Assembly (NCBI GenBank): GCA_052169395.1
Contig: JBQNCN010000001.1
Coordinates: 496,001 to 560,000, forward strand
Origin: Fimenecus sp052169395
GTDB lineage: Bacteria; Bacillota; Clostridia; Oscillospirales; Acutalibacteraceae
DNA: 64,000 bases
Direction of reading: 5' to 3'
The notes beneath the pieces are model-generated. The model saw only the letters and a program-made list of their open reading frames with translations. It was not told where the DNA came from and made no database searches. Made by a program: the position numbers and the translations under genes. Shown here in pieces: positions 8,291 through 16,323 of the stretch (the stretch's first letter is position 1; each line of letters starts with the position of its first letter).

Positions 8291-8314
8291 AAAAAACAGG
8301 GCGTATAAACGCCC
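8291..8314 (-). terminator. Terminator-like hairpin between tRNA-Gly and tRNA-Cys
   Basis: On the minus strand GGGCGT-TTAT-ACGCCC is followed by TGTTTTTT. It lies inside the tRNA operon, so it would lower read-through into tRNA-Cys or mark a processing site. I see no separate consensus promoter for tRNA-Cys. Confidence 0.65.
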
Positions 8315-8321
8315 CTTTCTA

Positions 8322-8397
8322 TGGAGCGGACAACGGGGCTCGAACCCGCTACCTCCACCTTGGCAAGGTGGCGCTCTACCAGATGAGCTATGTCCGC
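8322..8397 (-). tRNA. tRNA-Gly (anticodon GCC)
   Basis: Minus-strand cloverleaf of 76 nt with encoded CCA. Anticodon stem CCACC/GGTGG closes loop TTGCCAA, anticodon GCC. Confidence 0.97.
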
Positions 8398-8403
8398 AAT
8401 TGC

Positions 8404-8479
<76 letters not shown>

Positions 8480-8484
8480 AAAGG

Positions 8485-8561
8485 TGGCGACCCGAATCGG
8501 ACTCGAACCGACGACCTCTTGCGTGACAGGCAAGCGTTCTAACCAACTGAACTACCGGGCC
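8485..8561 (-). tRNA. tRNA-Asp (anticodon GTC)
   Basis: Minus-strand cloverleaf of 77 nt with encoded CCA and discriminator G. Anticodon stem CTTGC/GCAAG closes loop CTGTCAC, anticodon GTC. Confidence 0.97.
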
Positions 8562-8566
8562 GTTTG

Positions 8567-8642
8567 TGGTGGGAACAACAGGGCTCGAACCTGTGACCCC
8601 CTGCTTGTAAGGCAGATGCTCTCCCAGCTGAGCTATGCTCCC
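8567..8642 (-). tRNA. tRNA-Val (anticodon TAC)
   Basis: Minus-strand cloverleaf of 76 nt with encoded CCA; anticodon TAC in loop CTTACAA. First gene of the Val-Asp-Phe-Gly-Cys operon. Confidence 0.97.
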
Positions 8643-8664
8643 TCATTTCTTCAACGGCTTGCAT

Positions 8665-8693
8665 AGAATATCACAAATACAATCGCTTGTCAA
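8665..8693 (-). promoter_or_regulatory. Promoter of the five-tRNA operon
   Basis: Minus-strand TTGACA (8693-8688), 17-bp spacer, TATTCT (8670-8665). The start-site region CGTTGAAGA (8656-8648) also occurs behind the tRNA-His promoter (3399-3391), at nearly the same distance from the -10. Confidence 0.85.
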
Positions 8694-8869
8694 CAAAAAT
8701 TCAAAAAAATCTAATATTTTTTCAAAATCAAATAAAAATTCTCAATAAACTTTAATTAAATAGACTAATACAAAGTTCCACATTTTTAATATATTAGAGT
8801 CTTTTTCCTTTTACTTCAAGCTCAAATTATAGTATAATTATAATGGAATATTAAATTTGGAGTTTATAT

Positions 8870-10333
8870 TTGACGGGTATCAATAAAAAATATGATGTTC
8901 TAATTGCAGGTGCAGGTATCGCAGGACTTTATACCGCTTTAAAATTACCTGAAACCTTGAAAGTTCTTATAATAGCAAAAGACAATGAAGATATTTGTTC
9001 TACCAGCCTTGCACAAGGTGGAGTTGCTGCCGTTATGGAACTTCAAAGTGATTCTTATCAACTTCATTTTGATGATACTATGAAAGCCGGACGCTTTGCC
9101 AACGATAAAAATGCGGTTAAAGTGCTTGTAGAAGAAGGTGCTGATAGGATAAACGATTTAATTGATAATTATTCTATAATCTTTGATAGAGAATACGATG
9201 GAAATCTTGAAAAAACGCTTGAAGGTGGACATTGTAGAAGACGTATCTTACACCATGCCGACAAAACCGGTGCAGAACTTGAATCAAAACTGCTTAAGGC
9301 GATAAAATCCAAAACCAACATTGAATTTATTACAAATTCAACAATAATCAATCTTAAAAAACTTATGAATGGCTTTCGGACAGATATTTTACAAAAAGAT
9401 GGAGCATTTTCAGCATTTTCAGATTTCGTAGTACTTGCAACAGGCGGTATAGGAAGAATTTATCAACACACAACAAATCCTATAACAAATACAGGAGACG
9501 GAATTCGTCTTGCTTACAACCTCGGCGCAACAATAAAAAATCTCTCCTATATACAGTTTCACCCTACAGCTTTTAACGGCAATGATGAAGAACAGTTTTT
9601 AATTTCAGAATCTGTTAGGGGTGAAGGTGCATATCTTTTAAATTCTAATAAAGAGCGTTTTATGCACCGCTATGACGAACGGCTGGAACTTGCACCAAGG
9701 GATGTGGTTTCCCGCTCTGAAATTCTTGAAAGCAGAGTTACAGGTTCTGATGAATTCTGGCTTGACATTCGTTATAAAGGTGAAAACTATATAAAATCAC
9801 GTTTTCCAGGAATTTTTGCAGGCTGTCTAAAACATGGTGTAGATATAACCAAATCATTAATTCCCGTTTTTCCCTGTCAACACTATTTAATGGGCGGAAT
9901 TGCAGTTGATCTGAAATCAAGAACCTCTGTTTCACGGCTTTATGCCGTTGGAGAATGTTCAAACACAGGCGTTCACGGGAAAAATAGACTTGCATCAAAC
10001 TCACTTTTAGAAGCTTTGGTATTTGGAAAAAGAGCTGCCGATGATATTTATGAAAAAGCAAAAACTCTAGCAGAACATATAGAAGTTGAAACAACAGAAT
10101 TTGATTTATCCGGTGCACCTATAAATAACGGCATTAAACAGGAGATTCAGAAAATAATGCAAAATGCATATTTTGTTATTCCAACAGAAGAAGCAATTTC
10201 TCCAGGACTTAAAAGAGTGGATGAAATTTTAAAAAGACTTCAAAGCGGAAAATTTGCCATAACAAGAGAATACGAAGAAACAATAAGTCTTGCAACAATA
10301 GCACATATAATACTTAAGGAGGTATCAGAATGA
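8870..10333 (+). CDS. nadB: L-aspartate oxidase
   Basis: FAD enzyme oxidising aspartate to iminoaspartate, the first step of de novo NAD synthesis. 487 residues. The N-terminal Rossmann motif is GAGIAGLYTALKL (about 13-25), then SLAQGGVAAV, TATGG-type FAD contacts (LATGGIGRIYQHTTNP), the substrate loop QFHPTAF and SESVRGEGAYLL, and the C-terminal MGGIAVD and GECSNTGVHGKNRLASNSLLE-type stretch. The C-terminal helical domain is short. The start is TTG with TTTGGAG seven bases upstream. A TATAAT lies at 8833-8838. It overlaps nadC by ATGA. nadA is not adjacent. Confidence 0.95.
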   Translation: MTGINKKYDVLIAGAGIAGLYTALKLPETLKVLIIAKDNEDICSTSLAQGGVAAVMELQSDSYQLHFDDTMKAGRFANDKNAVKVLVEEGADRINDLIDNYSIIFDREYDGNLEKTLEGGHCRRRILHHADKTGAELESKLLKAIKSKTNIEFITNSTIINLKKLMNGFRTDILQKDGAFSAFSDFVVLATGGIGRIYQHTTNPITNTGDGIRLAYNLGATIKNLSYIQFHPTAFNGNDEEQFLISESVRGEGAYLLNSNKERFMHRYDERLELAPRDVVSRSEILESRVTGSDEFWLDIRYKGENYIKSRFPGIFAGCLKHGVDITKSLIPVFPCQHYLMGGIAVDLKSRTSVSRLYAVGECSNTGVHGKNRLASNSLLEALVFGKRAADDIYEKAKTLAEHIEVETTEFDLSGAPINNGIKQEIQKIMQNAYFVIPTEEAISPGLKRVDEILKRLQSGKFAITREYEETISLATIAHIILKEVSE

Positions 10334-11169
10334 AATTATTAAAATTTTATATTGATGACATTATTAAAAGAGCTTTAAATGAAGATATAAATTATATTGA
10401 TATATCAACCGATTTTTTAATTCCTGAAAAACAAAAAAACAAAGCATATTTTATAGCGAAGTCTGACGGTGTGCTTTGCGGCATAGACATAGCAATGCGT
10501 GTATTTGAGCTTTTAGATAAAGATTTTGAATATAAAAAAGAATTTAATGACGGTGATGAAATAAAAAAAGGAGATGTTATATGTGAATTTGAAGGGCATA
10601 CCTCTGCACTTTTAAAAGGTGAAAGAACGGCCCTCAATATAATTCAGCATATGAGCGGAATTTCTACAGCAACAAAAAAAGCGGTAGAACTTGTTAGCGG
10701 AACAAAGGCCATTGTATGTGATACCAGAAAAACCCTTCCCGGACTTAGAGCTTTGGAAAAATATGCCGTAACTGCAGGAGGTGGAAAAAATCATCGATAT
10801 AATCTTTCAGATTGCATAATGCTTAAAGACAACCACATTGAAGCTGCAGGCGGAATAACAGAAGCCGTTTCGACAATAAAAAATAAAATAGGTCATACGG
10901 TTAAAATAGAAGTTGAAACCAGCACTCTTGATGAAGTTTCAGAGGCAGCTGCTGCAGATGTAGATATTATTATGTTAGATAATATGGACTATGCCACAAT
11001 GAAAAAAGCTGTTGAAATCATTAACGGAAGAGCAAAAACAGAAGCATCAGGTGGTATAACCCTTGAAAATATAACCTATGTCGCACAATGCGGTGTAAAT
11101 ATTATTTCACTGGGTGCACTTACACACTCTGTAAAAGCCTTTGACATAAGTATGAAAATAAAAAAATGA
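10330..11169 (+). CDS. nadC: Nicotinate-nucleotide pyrophosphorylase (carboxylating)
   Basis: Converts quinolinate and PRPP to nicotinate mononucleotide. 279 residues, normal. Visible signatures: the N-terminal EDINYIDIST, then GERTALNIIQHMSGIST, the phosphoribosyl-binding DTRKTLPGLRALEKYAV, GGGKNHRYNLSDCIMLKDNH, VEVETSTLDE-like EVETSTL, and the C-terminal EASGGIT with SLGALTHS. Second gene of the nadBC pair, start overlapping the nadB stop by 4 bp, preceded by AGGAGG. Confidence 0.97.
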   Translation: MKLLKFYIDDIIKRALNEDINYIDISTDFLIPEKQKNKAYFIAKSDGVLCGIDIAMRVFELLDKDFEYKKEFNDGDEIKKGDVICEFEGHTSALLKGERTALNIIQHMSGISTATKKAVELVSGTKAIVCDTRKTLPGLRALEKYAVTAGGGKNHRYNLSDCIMLKDNHIEAAGGITEAVSTIKNKIGHTVKIEVETSTLDEVSEAAAADVDIIMLDNMDYATMKKAVEIINGRAKTEASGGITLENITYVAQCGVNIISLGALTHSVKAFDISMKIKK

Positions 11170-11170
11170 T

Positions 11171-11199
11171 AAAAAATCTCCCGCTTTAATGCGGGAGAT
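11171..11199 (-). terminator. Shared terminator between nadC and queT
   Basis: Hairpin ATCTCCCGC-TTTAAT-GCGGGAGAT. On the minus strand it runs into TTTTTT (for queT); on the plus strand it is followed by the weaker GCTTTATTTTA (for nadC). Confidence 0.8.
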
Positions 11200-11202
11200 G
11201 CT

Positions 11203-11718
11203 TTATTTTATTTTAAAAATTTTTGTTCTTTTAAGTGCGGAAAACAGCGGAAGTCCTAATGCAAAAGTAATAACAATTTCTCCTAAAAATACATAAGAGC
11301 CTTCAATCAACATTGCTTTAAATGTAAAACCTTGCGGCATAAAAGCCGATATCTCAATTCCTATAATCAAACCGTTTACAAGACTTGTTATTATAGGAGA
11401 TAAAACCGGAAGCCCTTTAATTGTTATCTTCCTCGTAAAATAAGTTATAACACATGCCAAAAGCGTTGCCAAGGACCCGAAAACAATATCCCAAATGCCG
11501 AATGGCGATGCAAGATTTGAAAGAATACAGCCAAGTGTAAGGCCCGGAATTGCCGCAGGCGTAAGCACCGGTAAAACTGTCAATGCCTCCGAAAAACGAA
11601 ACTGCACGGCACCATAAGCAAGGTTCATTGCCGACGCAAGATAGGTAAGCGCCGTATAAATTGCAGCAATAACTGCTGCCTCTGTAATAAATCGAATACG
11701 ATTTCCACTTTTTTTCAT
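11203..11718 (-). CDS. queT: QueT-family queuosine-precursor transporter
   Basis: 171-residue integral membrane protein with about five hydrophobic helices and no signal peptide. It matches QueT (DUF988): TEAAVIAAIYTALTYL at the N-terminus, AVQFRFSEALTVLP and TLGCILSNLASPFGIWDI. QueT proteins are S-like substrate subunits of ECF-type transporters importing queuosine precursors. The preQ1-I riboswitch immediately upstream supports that substrate. The ATG at 11718 has AAGGAG ten bases upstream, inside the riboswitch tail. Monocistronic. Confidence 0.93.
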   Translation of the reverse strand: MKKSGNRIRFITEAAVIAAIYTALTYLASAMNLAYGAVQFRFSEALTVLPVLTPAAIPGLTLGCILSNLASPFGIWDIVFGSLATLLACVITYFTRKITIKGLPVLSPIITSLVNGLIIGIEISAFMPQGFTFKAMLIEGSYVFLGEIVITFALGLPLFSALKRTKIFKIK

Positions 11719-11730
11719 ATTAAATTTTCT

Positions 11731-11770
11731 CCTTAGTTTTTATTTTCGTCGGGATGGTTACGAACCGACG
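11731..11770 (-). promoter_or_regulatory. preQ1-I riboswitch controlling queT
   Basis: Minus strand: P1 stem CGTCGG (11765-11770 complement) with CCGACG, closing loop TTCGTAACCATC, then the A-rich tail AAAATAAAAA and CTAAGG. This is the layout of the class I preQ1 aptamer, with the loop available to pair with the tail as an H-type pseudoknot. The tail runs straight into AAGGAG, the queT ribosome-binding site, so ligand binding should hide it: translational repression by preQ1. Confidence 0.9.
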
Positions 11771-11787
11771 GCTTTTTAAGCGTATAG

Positions 11788-11816
11788 AATATAGCACTAA
11801 AAAAAATAAAAGTCAA
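11788..11816 (-). promoter_or_regulatory. Promoter of queT
   Basis: Minus-strand TTGACT (11816-11811), 17-bp T-rich spacer, TATATT (11793-11788), placing the start of transcription about 10 nt before the riboswitch stem. Confidence 0.75.
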
Positions 11817-11854
11817 ATAACATAATTAAAAAATAAACATTTTTATTTTAAAAC

Positions 11855-11892
11855 AAAAATCAACGCCCTCATTTCTTATAATGGGGACGTTG
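11855..11892 (-). terminator. Terminator after the alcohol dehydrogenase gene
   Basis: Long imperfect stem on the minus strand, CAACGTCCCCATT pairing with AATGAGGGCGTTG, then ATTTTTGTTTT. Confidence 0.75.
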
Positions 11893-11904
11893 TTAGATTA
11901 TTTT

Positions 11905-13119
11905 TTATTCTTTTATTTGAAGCTTATCCTTAATAAATTTTGCAATTTCTTCTTCTGATAAAATAACCGGGCAAGGATACCACGGATTTGCCTCTTTTGC
12001 CGCTCTTTGCGCAATAAGTGGAATATCCTCATCTTTTATTTCTTTAAACCCTTTTGGAATTTCCATACGTTCTTCCATTGCATATATTGCATTAATAAAA
12101 TCTTTTGCTTTGGTTATCTCAAAATCTGAAGTTGAAACACCTGTTATATCTGCAAGTCTTGCAAGCTGAGGATAAATTTTATCACCATACTGTTCAAGCA
12201 TTTTAGGAAGGATAACGGACATTGCAAGACCATGTGGTATTCCGTAAACACCGCCTAAATTATGACCAATAGCATGAACATAACCTACAAATCCTCTAGT
12301 AAAAGCCATTCCTGCATAAAAAGATGCTAAAAGCATTTGATTTCTTGCATCTAAATCCTTACCGTTTTCATAACATTTCTCAAGATTTGAAAATATAAGT
12401 GAAATCGCTTTTTCAGAATATTCCTTAGTTGCCTTTGCGCAGTGTATACCGATATAGGCTTCAACAGCATGAGTTAAAGCATCAAGTCCTGTTGTAGAGG
12501 TTATTTTCTTTGGAAGCCCTATTGTAAGTTCAGGATCAAGCACTGCATATTTAGGTCTTAAAGAAAGATCATTTATAGCATATTTTTCGTGCGTTACAGG
12601 ATCAGATACAACAGCTGCAACGGTAGTTTCTGAACCTGTTCCTGCAGTGGTAGGGACTGCAAAAAAAGGAGGCAGTTTACGCATTACTTTAAAATAGCCT
12701 TTAAGTTGAGGAACCGTTCTATTAGGCCTTACAACTCTTGCAGCTGCAGCCTTGGCACAATCCATCGACGAACCGCCGCCAAAAGCTATAATTGCTTCAG
12801 CACCAAAATCAACATACATTTGTCTGGCTTCTTCAATATTATCAATTGTCGGATTTGGCTGAACACCGTCATATACTTTAAACTCTACACCTGCAATATT
12901 CAATTCATCAAACATTCCGTCAGGGATATGAAGTCCCATAAGACCTTTATCTGTAACCACAAGTACCTTTGAAATACCTTTTTCCTTAATAAAAGCAGGG
13001 AGTTTTTTTACTGCTCCTGGACCTGACAAAAGCTGTGGTTCTTTCCACCCGGGAATATAAATAATAAGATTTACAACTCTTTGAAATACACGATAACAAG
13101 CTTTTTTTAATTGCCACAT
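11905..13119 (-). CDS. Iron-containing alcohol dehydrogenase
   Basis: 404-residue group III (iron-type) NAD(P)-dependent dehydrogenase acting on primary alcohols or aldehydes. The dinucleotide-binding half has GGGSSMDCAKAAA (about 117-129) and PTTAGTGSETT; the metal-binding half has GLDALTHAVEAY, HAIGHNLGG and IPHGLAMS, which carry the ligand Asp and His residues. An amphipathic N-terminal stretch (MWQLKKACYRVFQRVVNL) precedes the core. AGAGGAG precedes the ATG. Monocistronic with its own terminator. Butanol/ethanol-type versus 1,3-diol specificity cannot be decided here. Confidence 0.93.
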   Translation of the reverse strand: MWQLKKACYRVFQRVVNLIIYIPGWKEPQLLSGPGAVKKLPAFIKEKGISKVLVVTDKGLMGLHIPDGMFDELNIAGVEFKVYDGVQPNPTIDNIEEARQMYVDFGAEAIIAFGGGSSMDCAKAAAARVVRPNRTVPQLKGYFKVMRKLPPFFAVPTTAGTGSETTVAAVVSDPVTHEKYAINDLSLRPKYAVLDPELTIGLPKKITSTTGLDALTHAVEAYIGIHCAKATKEYSEKAISLIFSNLEKCYENGKDLDARNQMLLASFYAGMAFTRGFVGYVHAIGHNLGGVYGIPHGLAMSVILPKMLEQYGDKIYPQLARLADITGVSTSDFEITKAKDFINAIYAMEERMEIPKGFKEIKDEDIPLIAQRAAKEANPWYPCPVILSEEEIAKFIKDKLQIKE

Positions 13120-13214
13120 ATTTAAGCTCCTCTTTTAAATATCTAATATAAATTATATCATACTACATTACTCATATTCAATATATTTTATACTTTTTAT
13201 ATTAAATTCAATTA

Positions 13215-14096
13215 TTAATTGTATTTTTTATTAAAAAGTTCTGACGAACGTATATTTACCGCATTTATTGATTTTTTTAAATCCTCAAGATTTTTAAAAT
13301 TTTTTTCAGGTCTTTCATAATGAATTAAAAAAACTTCAATATTTTTTCCATAAATATCTTTATTAAAACCTATTACATGAGTTTCCGCTCGAATTCTACC
13401 AACCTCAAAAGTTGGAATAATGCCTACATTGGTTATAGACGGATACAGTTTCCCGTCAATTCTTGTCTCCGAAATATATGCACCGAATTTAGCCTTTATA
13501 AAATCTTTCGGAATATTTTGATTAGCAGTAGGAAAACCTATTTCATGTCCTCTGCCGTCACCCTTTTCTACAGGAAAATTATATGAAAACGTTCTACCTA
13601 AAAACTTTGCTGCATTTTCCATATTACCGTCCAAAATAAGTTCTCTTATAGCTGTTGAACTTACGGTTTTCCCTTCAAAAGTTTTCATCTTTGAAACATT
13701 AAGCTTGATTCCTGACTTTTTGCAAAGAATTTTTAAATAATCCGTATTTCCAGCTCCATTTTTACCAAACGTATAATTTTCACCACAAGAAAGCTCCCCT
13801 GCATTATATTTTTTTAACAAAACATCATAAAAAAAAGTTTCAGGAGAAAGCTCCATAAGTTCTTTAAAATCAACAATCAAAGGTTTTATACCCAAATCAT
13901 AAAGTATTTTATTTCGATCTGAATCTGCTAAAAGCTTAAATGGACTTTTTCCGGTTATATATTTTTCAGGATGTTCTGAAAAAAGCATAGCACATGGTAA
14001 AAAACCGCTTTTCGCCACATAATCCAAAACTCTTAAATGTCCAATATGAATACCGTCAAATGTTCCAAGGGCAATAGATTTTTTTTTATTTGTCAT
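13215..14096 (-). CDS. ribF: Bifunctional riboflavin kinase / FAD synthetase
   Basis: 293 residues. The N-terminal FMN adenylyltransferase domain has the nucleotidyl-transferase motif GTFDGIHIGHLRVL (about 12-25) and SSTAIRELI; the C-terminal flavokinase domain has the Mg-binding stretch GFPTANQNIP and YPSITNVG-type residues followed by ETHVIGFNKDIYGK. It converts riboflavin to FMN and then FAD. Last gene of the rimP-to-ribF operon, 7 bp after truB, in its usual Firmicutes position. Confidence 0.96.
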   Translation of the reverse strand: MTNKKKSIALGTFDGIHIGHLRVLDYVAKSGFLPCAMLFSEHPEKYITGKSPFKLLADSDRNKILYDLGIKPLIVDFKELMELSPETFFYDVLLKKYNAGELSCGENYTFGKNGAGNTDYLKILCKKSGIKLNVSKMKTFEGKTVSSTAIRELILDGNMENAAKFLGRTFSYNFPVEKGDGRGHEIGFPTANQNIPKDFIKAKFGAYISETRIDGKLYPSITNVGIIPTFEVGRIRAETHVIGFNKDIYGKNIEVFLIHYERPEKNFKNLEDLKKSINAVNIRSSELFNKKYN

Positions 14097-14103
14097 ATTT
14101 TAC

Positions 14104-14997
14104 CTATAAATATATTTTCGGAATAATTTTTTCAGGATACAAAGCATTTTTCTTTGCTTTGGCAAGCCCCAAAAAAGTTGCTTTATTATCAAACACACTA
14201 TAAATTTCGTCATTATTTATACTATACTTCAATCTTTCCGCTGAAAGCTCTCCGCCATTTTGAATTCTCACAACCTGATTGTCGGTTATAATAATTTTTT
14301 TTAAAAATGAAAACACACTTTCTATAGGAACAATTCTTTCAAACTTTTCAGATTCTTCCATTTCTGAAAGTTCATAAAGATTTACAGTTTCATCAATATT
14401 AAAACCATCAGTTGAAAGACGACGAAGCTCTGCCATACAGGAAATTGTACCTAAAGATTTTCCTAAATCATCAATTAAAGAACGAATATAGGTTCCTTTT
14501 GAACAACTTACGGTAAATGTAAAATAAGGTAAATCAAAATCATCTAAAGAAATATCAAAAATTTCTATTTCTTTTGCTTCTCTTTCTATGTAAAGGTTTT
14601 TCCTTGCAAGTTCATAAAGATGTTTTCCATTCTTTTTAATTGCGGAATACATCGGAGGAATTTGCATCGATTTACCAAGAAATTTCTTCAATGCATTTTC
14701 TATGTCAATCCTTGTAATACATGGTATTTCAGCTATCTTAACGACTTCTCCAGATGTGTCAAGCGTTTTTGTTGACATACCTAAAAGTGCTTTTGCTCTA
14801 TATATTTTTTTATATGTGGGAATATAGCTTATAAAACCCGTAGCATAATTTAACGCAATCGGTAAAACTCCTGTCGCATCAGGATCCAGCGTTCCCGTAT
14901 GTCCCGTTTTTTTTGCATTAAATATTTTTTTACAAGCATTTGCCGCTGAAAAAGAAGTAATACCCGCAGGTTTATCCAAAATTAAAAATCCATTCAT
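14104..14997 (-). CDS. truB: tRNA pseudouridine(55) synthase
   Basis: Makes the pseudouridine of the T-loop of tRNAs. 297 residues. Visible motifs: NGFLILDKPAGITSF at the start, then KTGHTGTLDPDATGVLPIA with the catalytic Asp in TLDPDA, QIPPMYSAIK, and CSKGTYIRSLIDDLG. A C-terminal PUA-like region completes the protein. The start codon overlaps the upstream nrnA stop (ATGA). Confidence 0.97.
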   Translation of the reverse strand: MNGFLILDKPAGITSFSAANACKKIFNAKKTGHTGTLDPDATGVLPIALNYATGFISYIPTYKKIYRAKALLGMSTKTLDTSGEVVKIAEIPCITRIDIENALKKFLGKSMQIPPMYSAIKKNGKHLYELARKNLYIEREAKEIEIFDISLDDFDLPYFTFTVSCSKGTYIRSLIDDLGKSLGTISCMAELRRLSTDGFNIDETVNLYELSEMEESEKFERIVPIESVFSFLKKIIITDNQVVRIQNGGELSAERLKYSINNDEIYSVFDNKATFLGLAKAKKNALYPEKIIPKIYL

Positions 14998-15965
14998 TTT
15001 AATTTTTCCGCAAATTCTTTCTTAACCGCTTTTAATATGCTTTCCTTAGCTATATCAATATTATATAAAAATTCACAACCAGCCGCCAAAACATGTCCGC
15101 CGCCGCCAAAAGTTTTACAAATTTCAGATGCGTTTATAGGCGAATAACTCCTAAGACTGCACTTGTATGTCATGTCGGTTCTTTGCCTAAGAGTAATTCC
15201 GCAAAGTACACCTTCTATCTTTCTTGAAAGTACGGTAATTCCGTCGCAATCACTTTCATCAGTACCAGTATCCTTAAGCATTTGTTGTGTAATCACGATA
15301 AGAGCGCATTTATTATCATAATACATCTCCATACCCTCAAGGGCCTTCTGTTCAAGTTTTAAATATGACAGTGTCTTTGTTTCGAACATTATTCTATTTA
15401 TAGTTTCGTAATCTGCACCAAGTTTTATAAGTTCTGCACTTTTTATATGTGTTTGAGGCGTTGTATTACCATATCTGAAGCAGCCCGTATCAGTGGAAAT
15501 CCCTGTATAAAGACAATCTGCAATTTTTTTATCAATAAAAACACCAAGTGCCGAAACTACATCAAACACTATTTCACACGCAGCCGCAGTTGGCTGAAGC
15601 AATACTCTCTCGGCATATTTTGTATTCGTGATATGATGATCTATACAAATATCAATTCTTTTAATTGTTTTTGATAAATCCCCCAACAGCTGTGGACTGG
15701 CAATATCCACTGCCACAACAAAATCAGCCTTAAAGCTCCTTGCAGTTTCGGGATCATATCCCGTATCTTGCCACATATATGAATACTTTTTAGGTATAAT
15801 ATCCGGGCAAAGCAAATCAACAGTTTTCCCAAGTTTTTTAAGAGCTCTTAAAAGCGCAAAACCGCATCCCAGCGTATCACCATCGGGATTGCGGTGCGTA
15901 AGAATTAAAATATTGTTTTTTTTCGTTAAAATTTTTGAAGCCTCAAAAACTGTTATTTCATTCAT
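14994..15965 (-). CDS. nrnA: DHH-family bifunctional oligoribonuclease / PAP phosphatase (NrnA-like)
   Basis: 323 residues. DHH/DHHA1 phosphoesterase that degrades short oligoribonucleotides and 3'-phosphoadenosine 5'-phosphate in characterised relatives. Metal-binding motifs are present: THRNPDGDTLG (about 27-37), VAVDIA, DHHITN and STDTGCFRYGNT, with the DHHA1 glycine-rich GGGGHVLAAGC near the end. The ATG at 15965 overlaps the rbfA stop by 8 bp; an in-frame TTG 24 bp upstream is less likely. Position between rbfA and truB is the usual one. Confidence 0.93.
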   Translation of the reverse strand: MNEITVFEASKILTKKNNILILTHRNPDGDTLGCGFALLRALKKLGKTVDLLCPDIIPKKYSYMWQDTGYDPETARSFKADFVVAVDIASPQLLGDLSKTIKRIDICIDHHITNTKYAERVLLQPTAAACEIVFDVVSALGVFIDKKIADCLYTGISTDTGCFRYGNTTPQTHIKSAELIKLGADYETINRIMFETKTLSYLKLEQKALEGMEMYYDNKCALIVITQQMLKDTGTDESDCDGITVLSRKIEGVLCGITLRQRTDMTYKCSLRSYSPINASEICKTFGGGGHVLAAGCEFLYNIDIAKESILKAVKKEFAEKLK

Positions 15966-16323
15966 CTCTTTCTTTTTCTCTTTTTTCAATATTGTTAATA
16001 TCTTCTATTATTTTCATTCCCTGTTCAATGGAATCATCTGCTACAAAGCTTAATTCAGGAGCTTTCTTAAAATGCAGTCTTTTACCAAGCTCACGCCTTA
16101 TAAATCCCTGTGCACTTTCAAGGCCCTTAACGGCAATTTTTGCTTCATCAATGCCTGAAATAGAACTTATATATATTCTGCAATAACTTAAATCTTGCGC
16201 CATATTGATTTTTGAAACAGTGATAAAACGCTCTCTTACTCGAGGATCTTTCAATTCTCTTATAAGAGCTGTTATCTCACGCTTTAAATCTTCTCCACTT
16301 CTTTCTTTTTTATGAGAAACCAT
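15958..16323 (-). CDS. rbfA: Ribosome-binding factor A
   Basis: 121 residues; assists late 30S maturation at 16S helix 1. KH-like fold with the family pattern KREITALIRELKDPRV, ITVSKINMAQDLSYCRIYIS and GFIRRELGKRLHFKKAPELSF. The stop of infB is immediately upstream. Confidence 0.96.
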   Translation of the reverse strand: MVSHKKERSGEDLKREITALIRELKDPRVRERFITVSKINMAQDLSYCRIYISSISGIDEAKIAVKGLESAQGFIRRELGKRLHFKKAPELSFVADDSIEQGMKIIEDINNIEKREKERDE

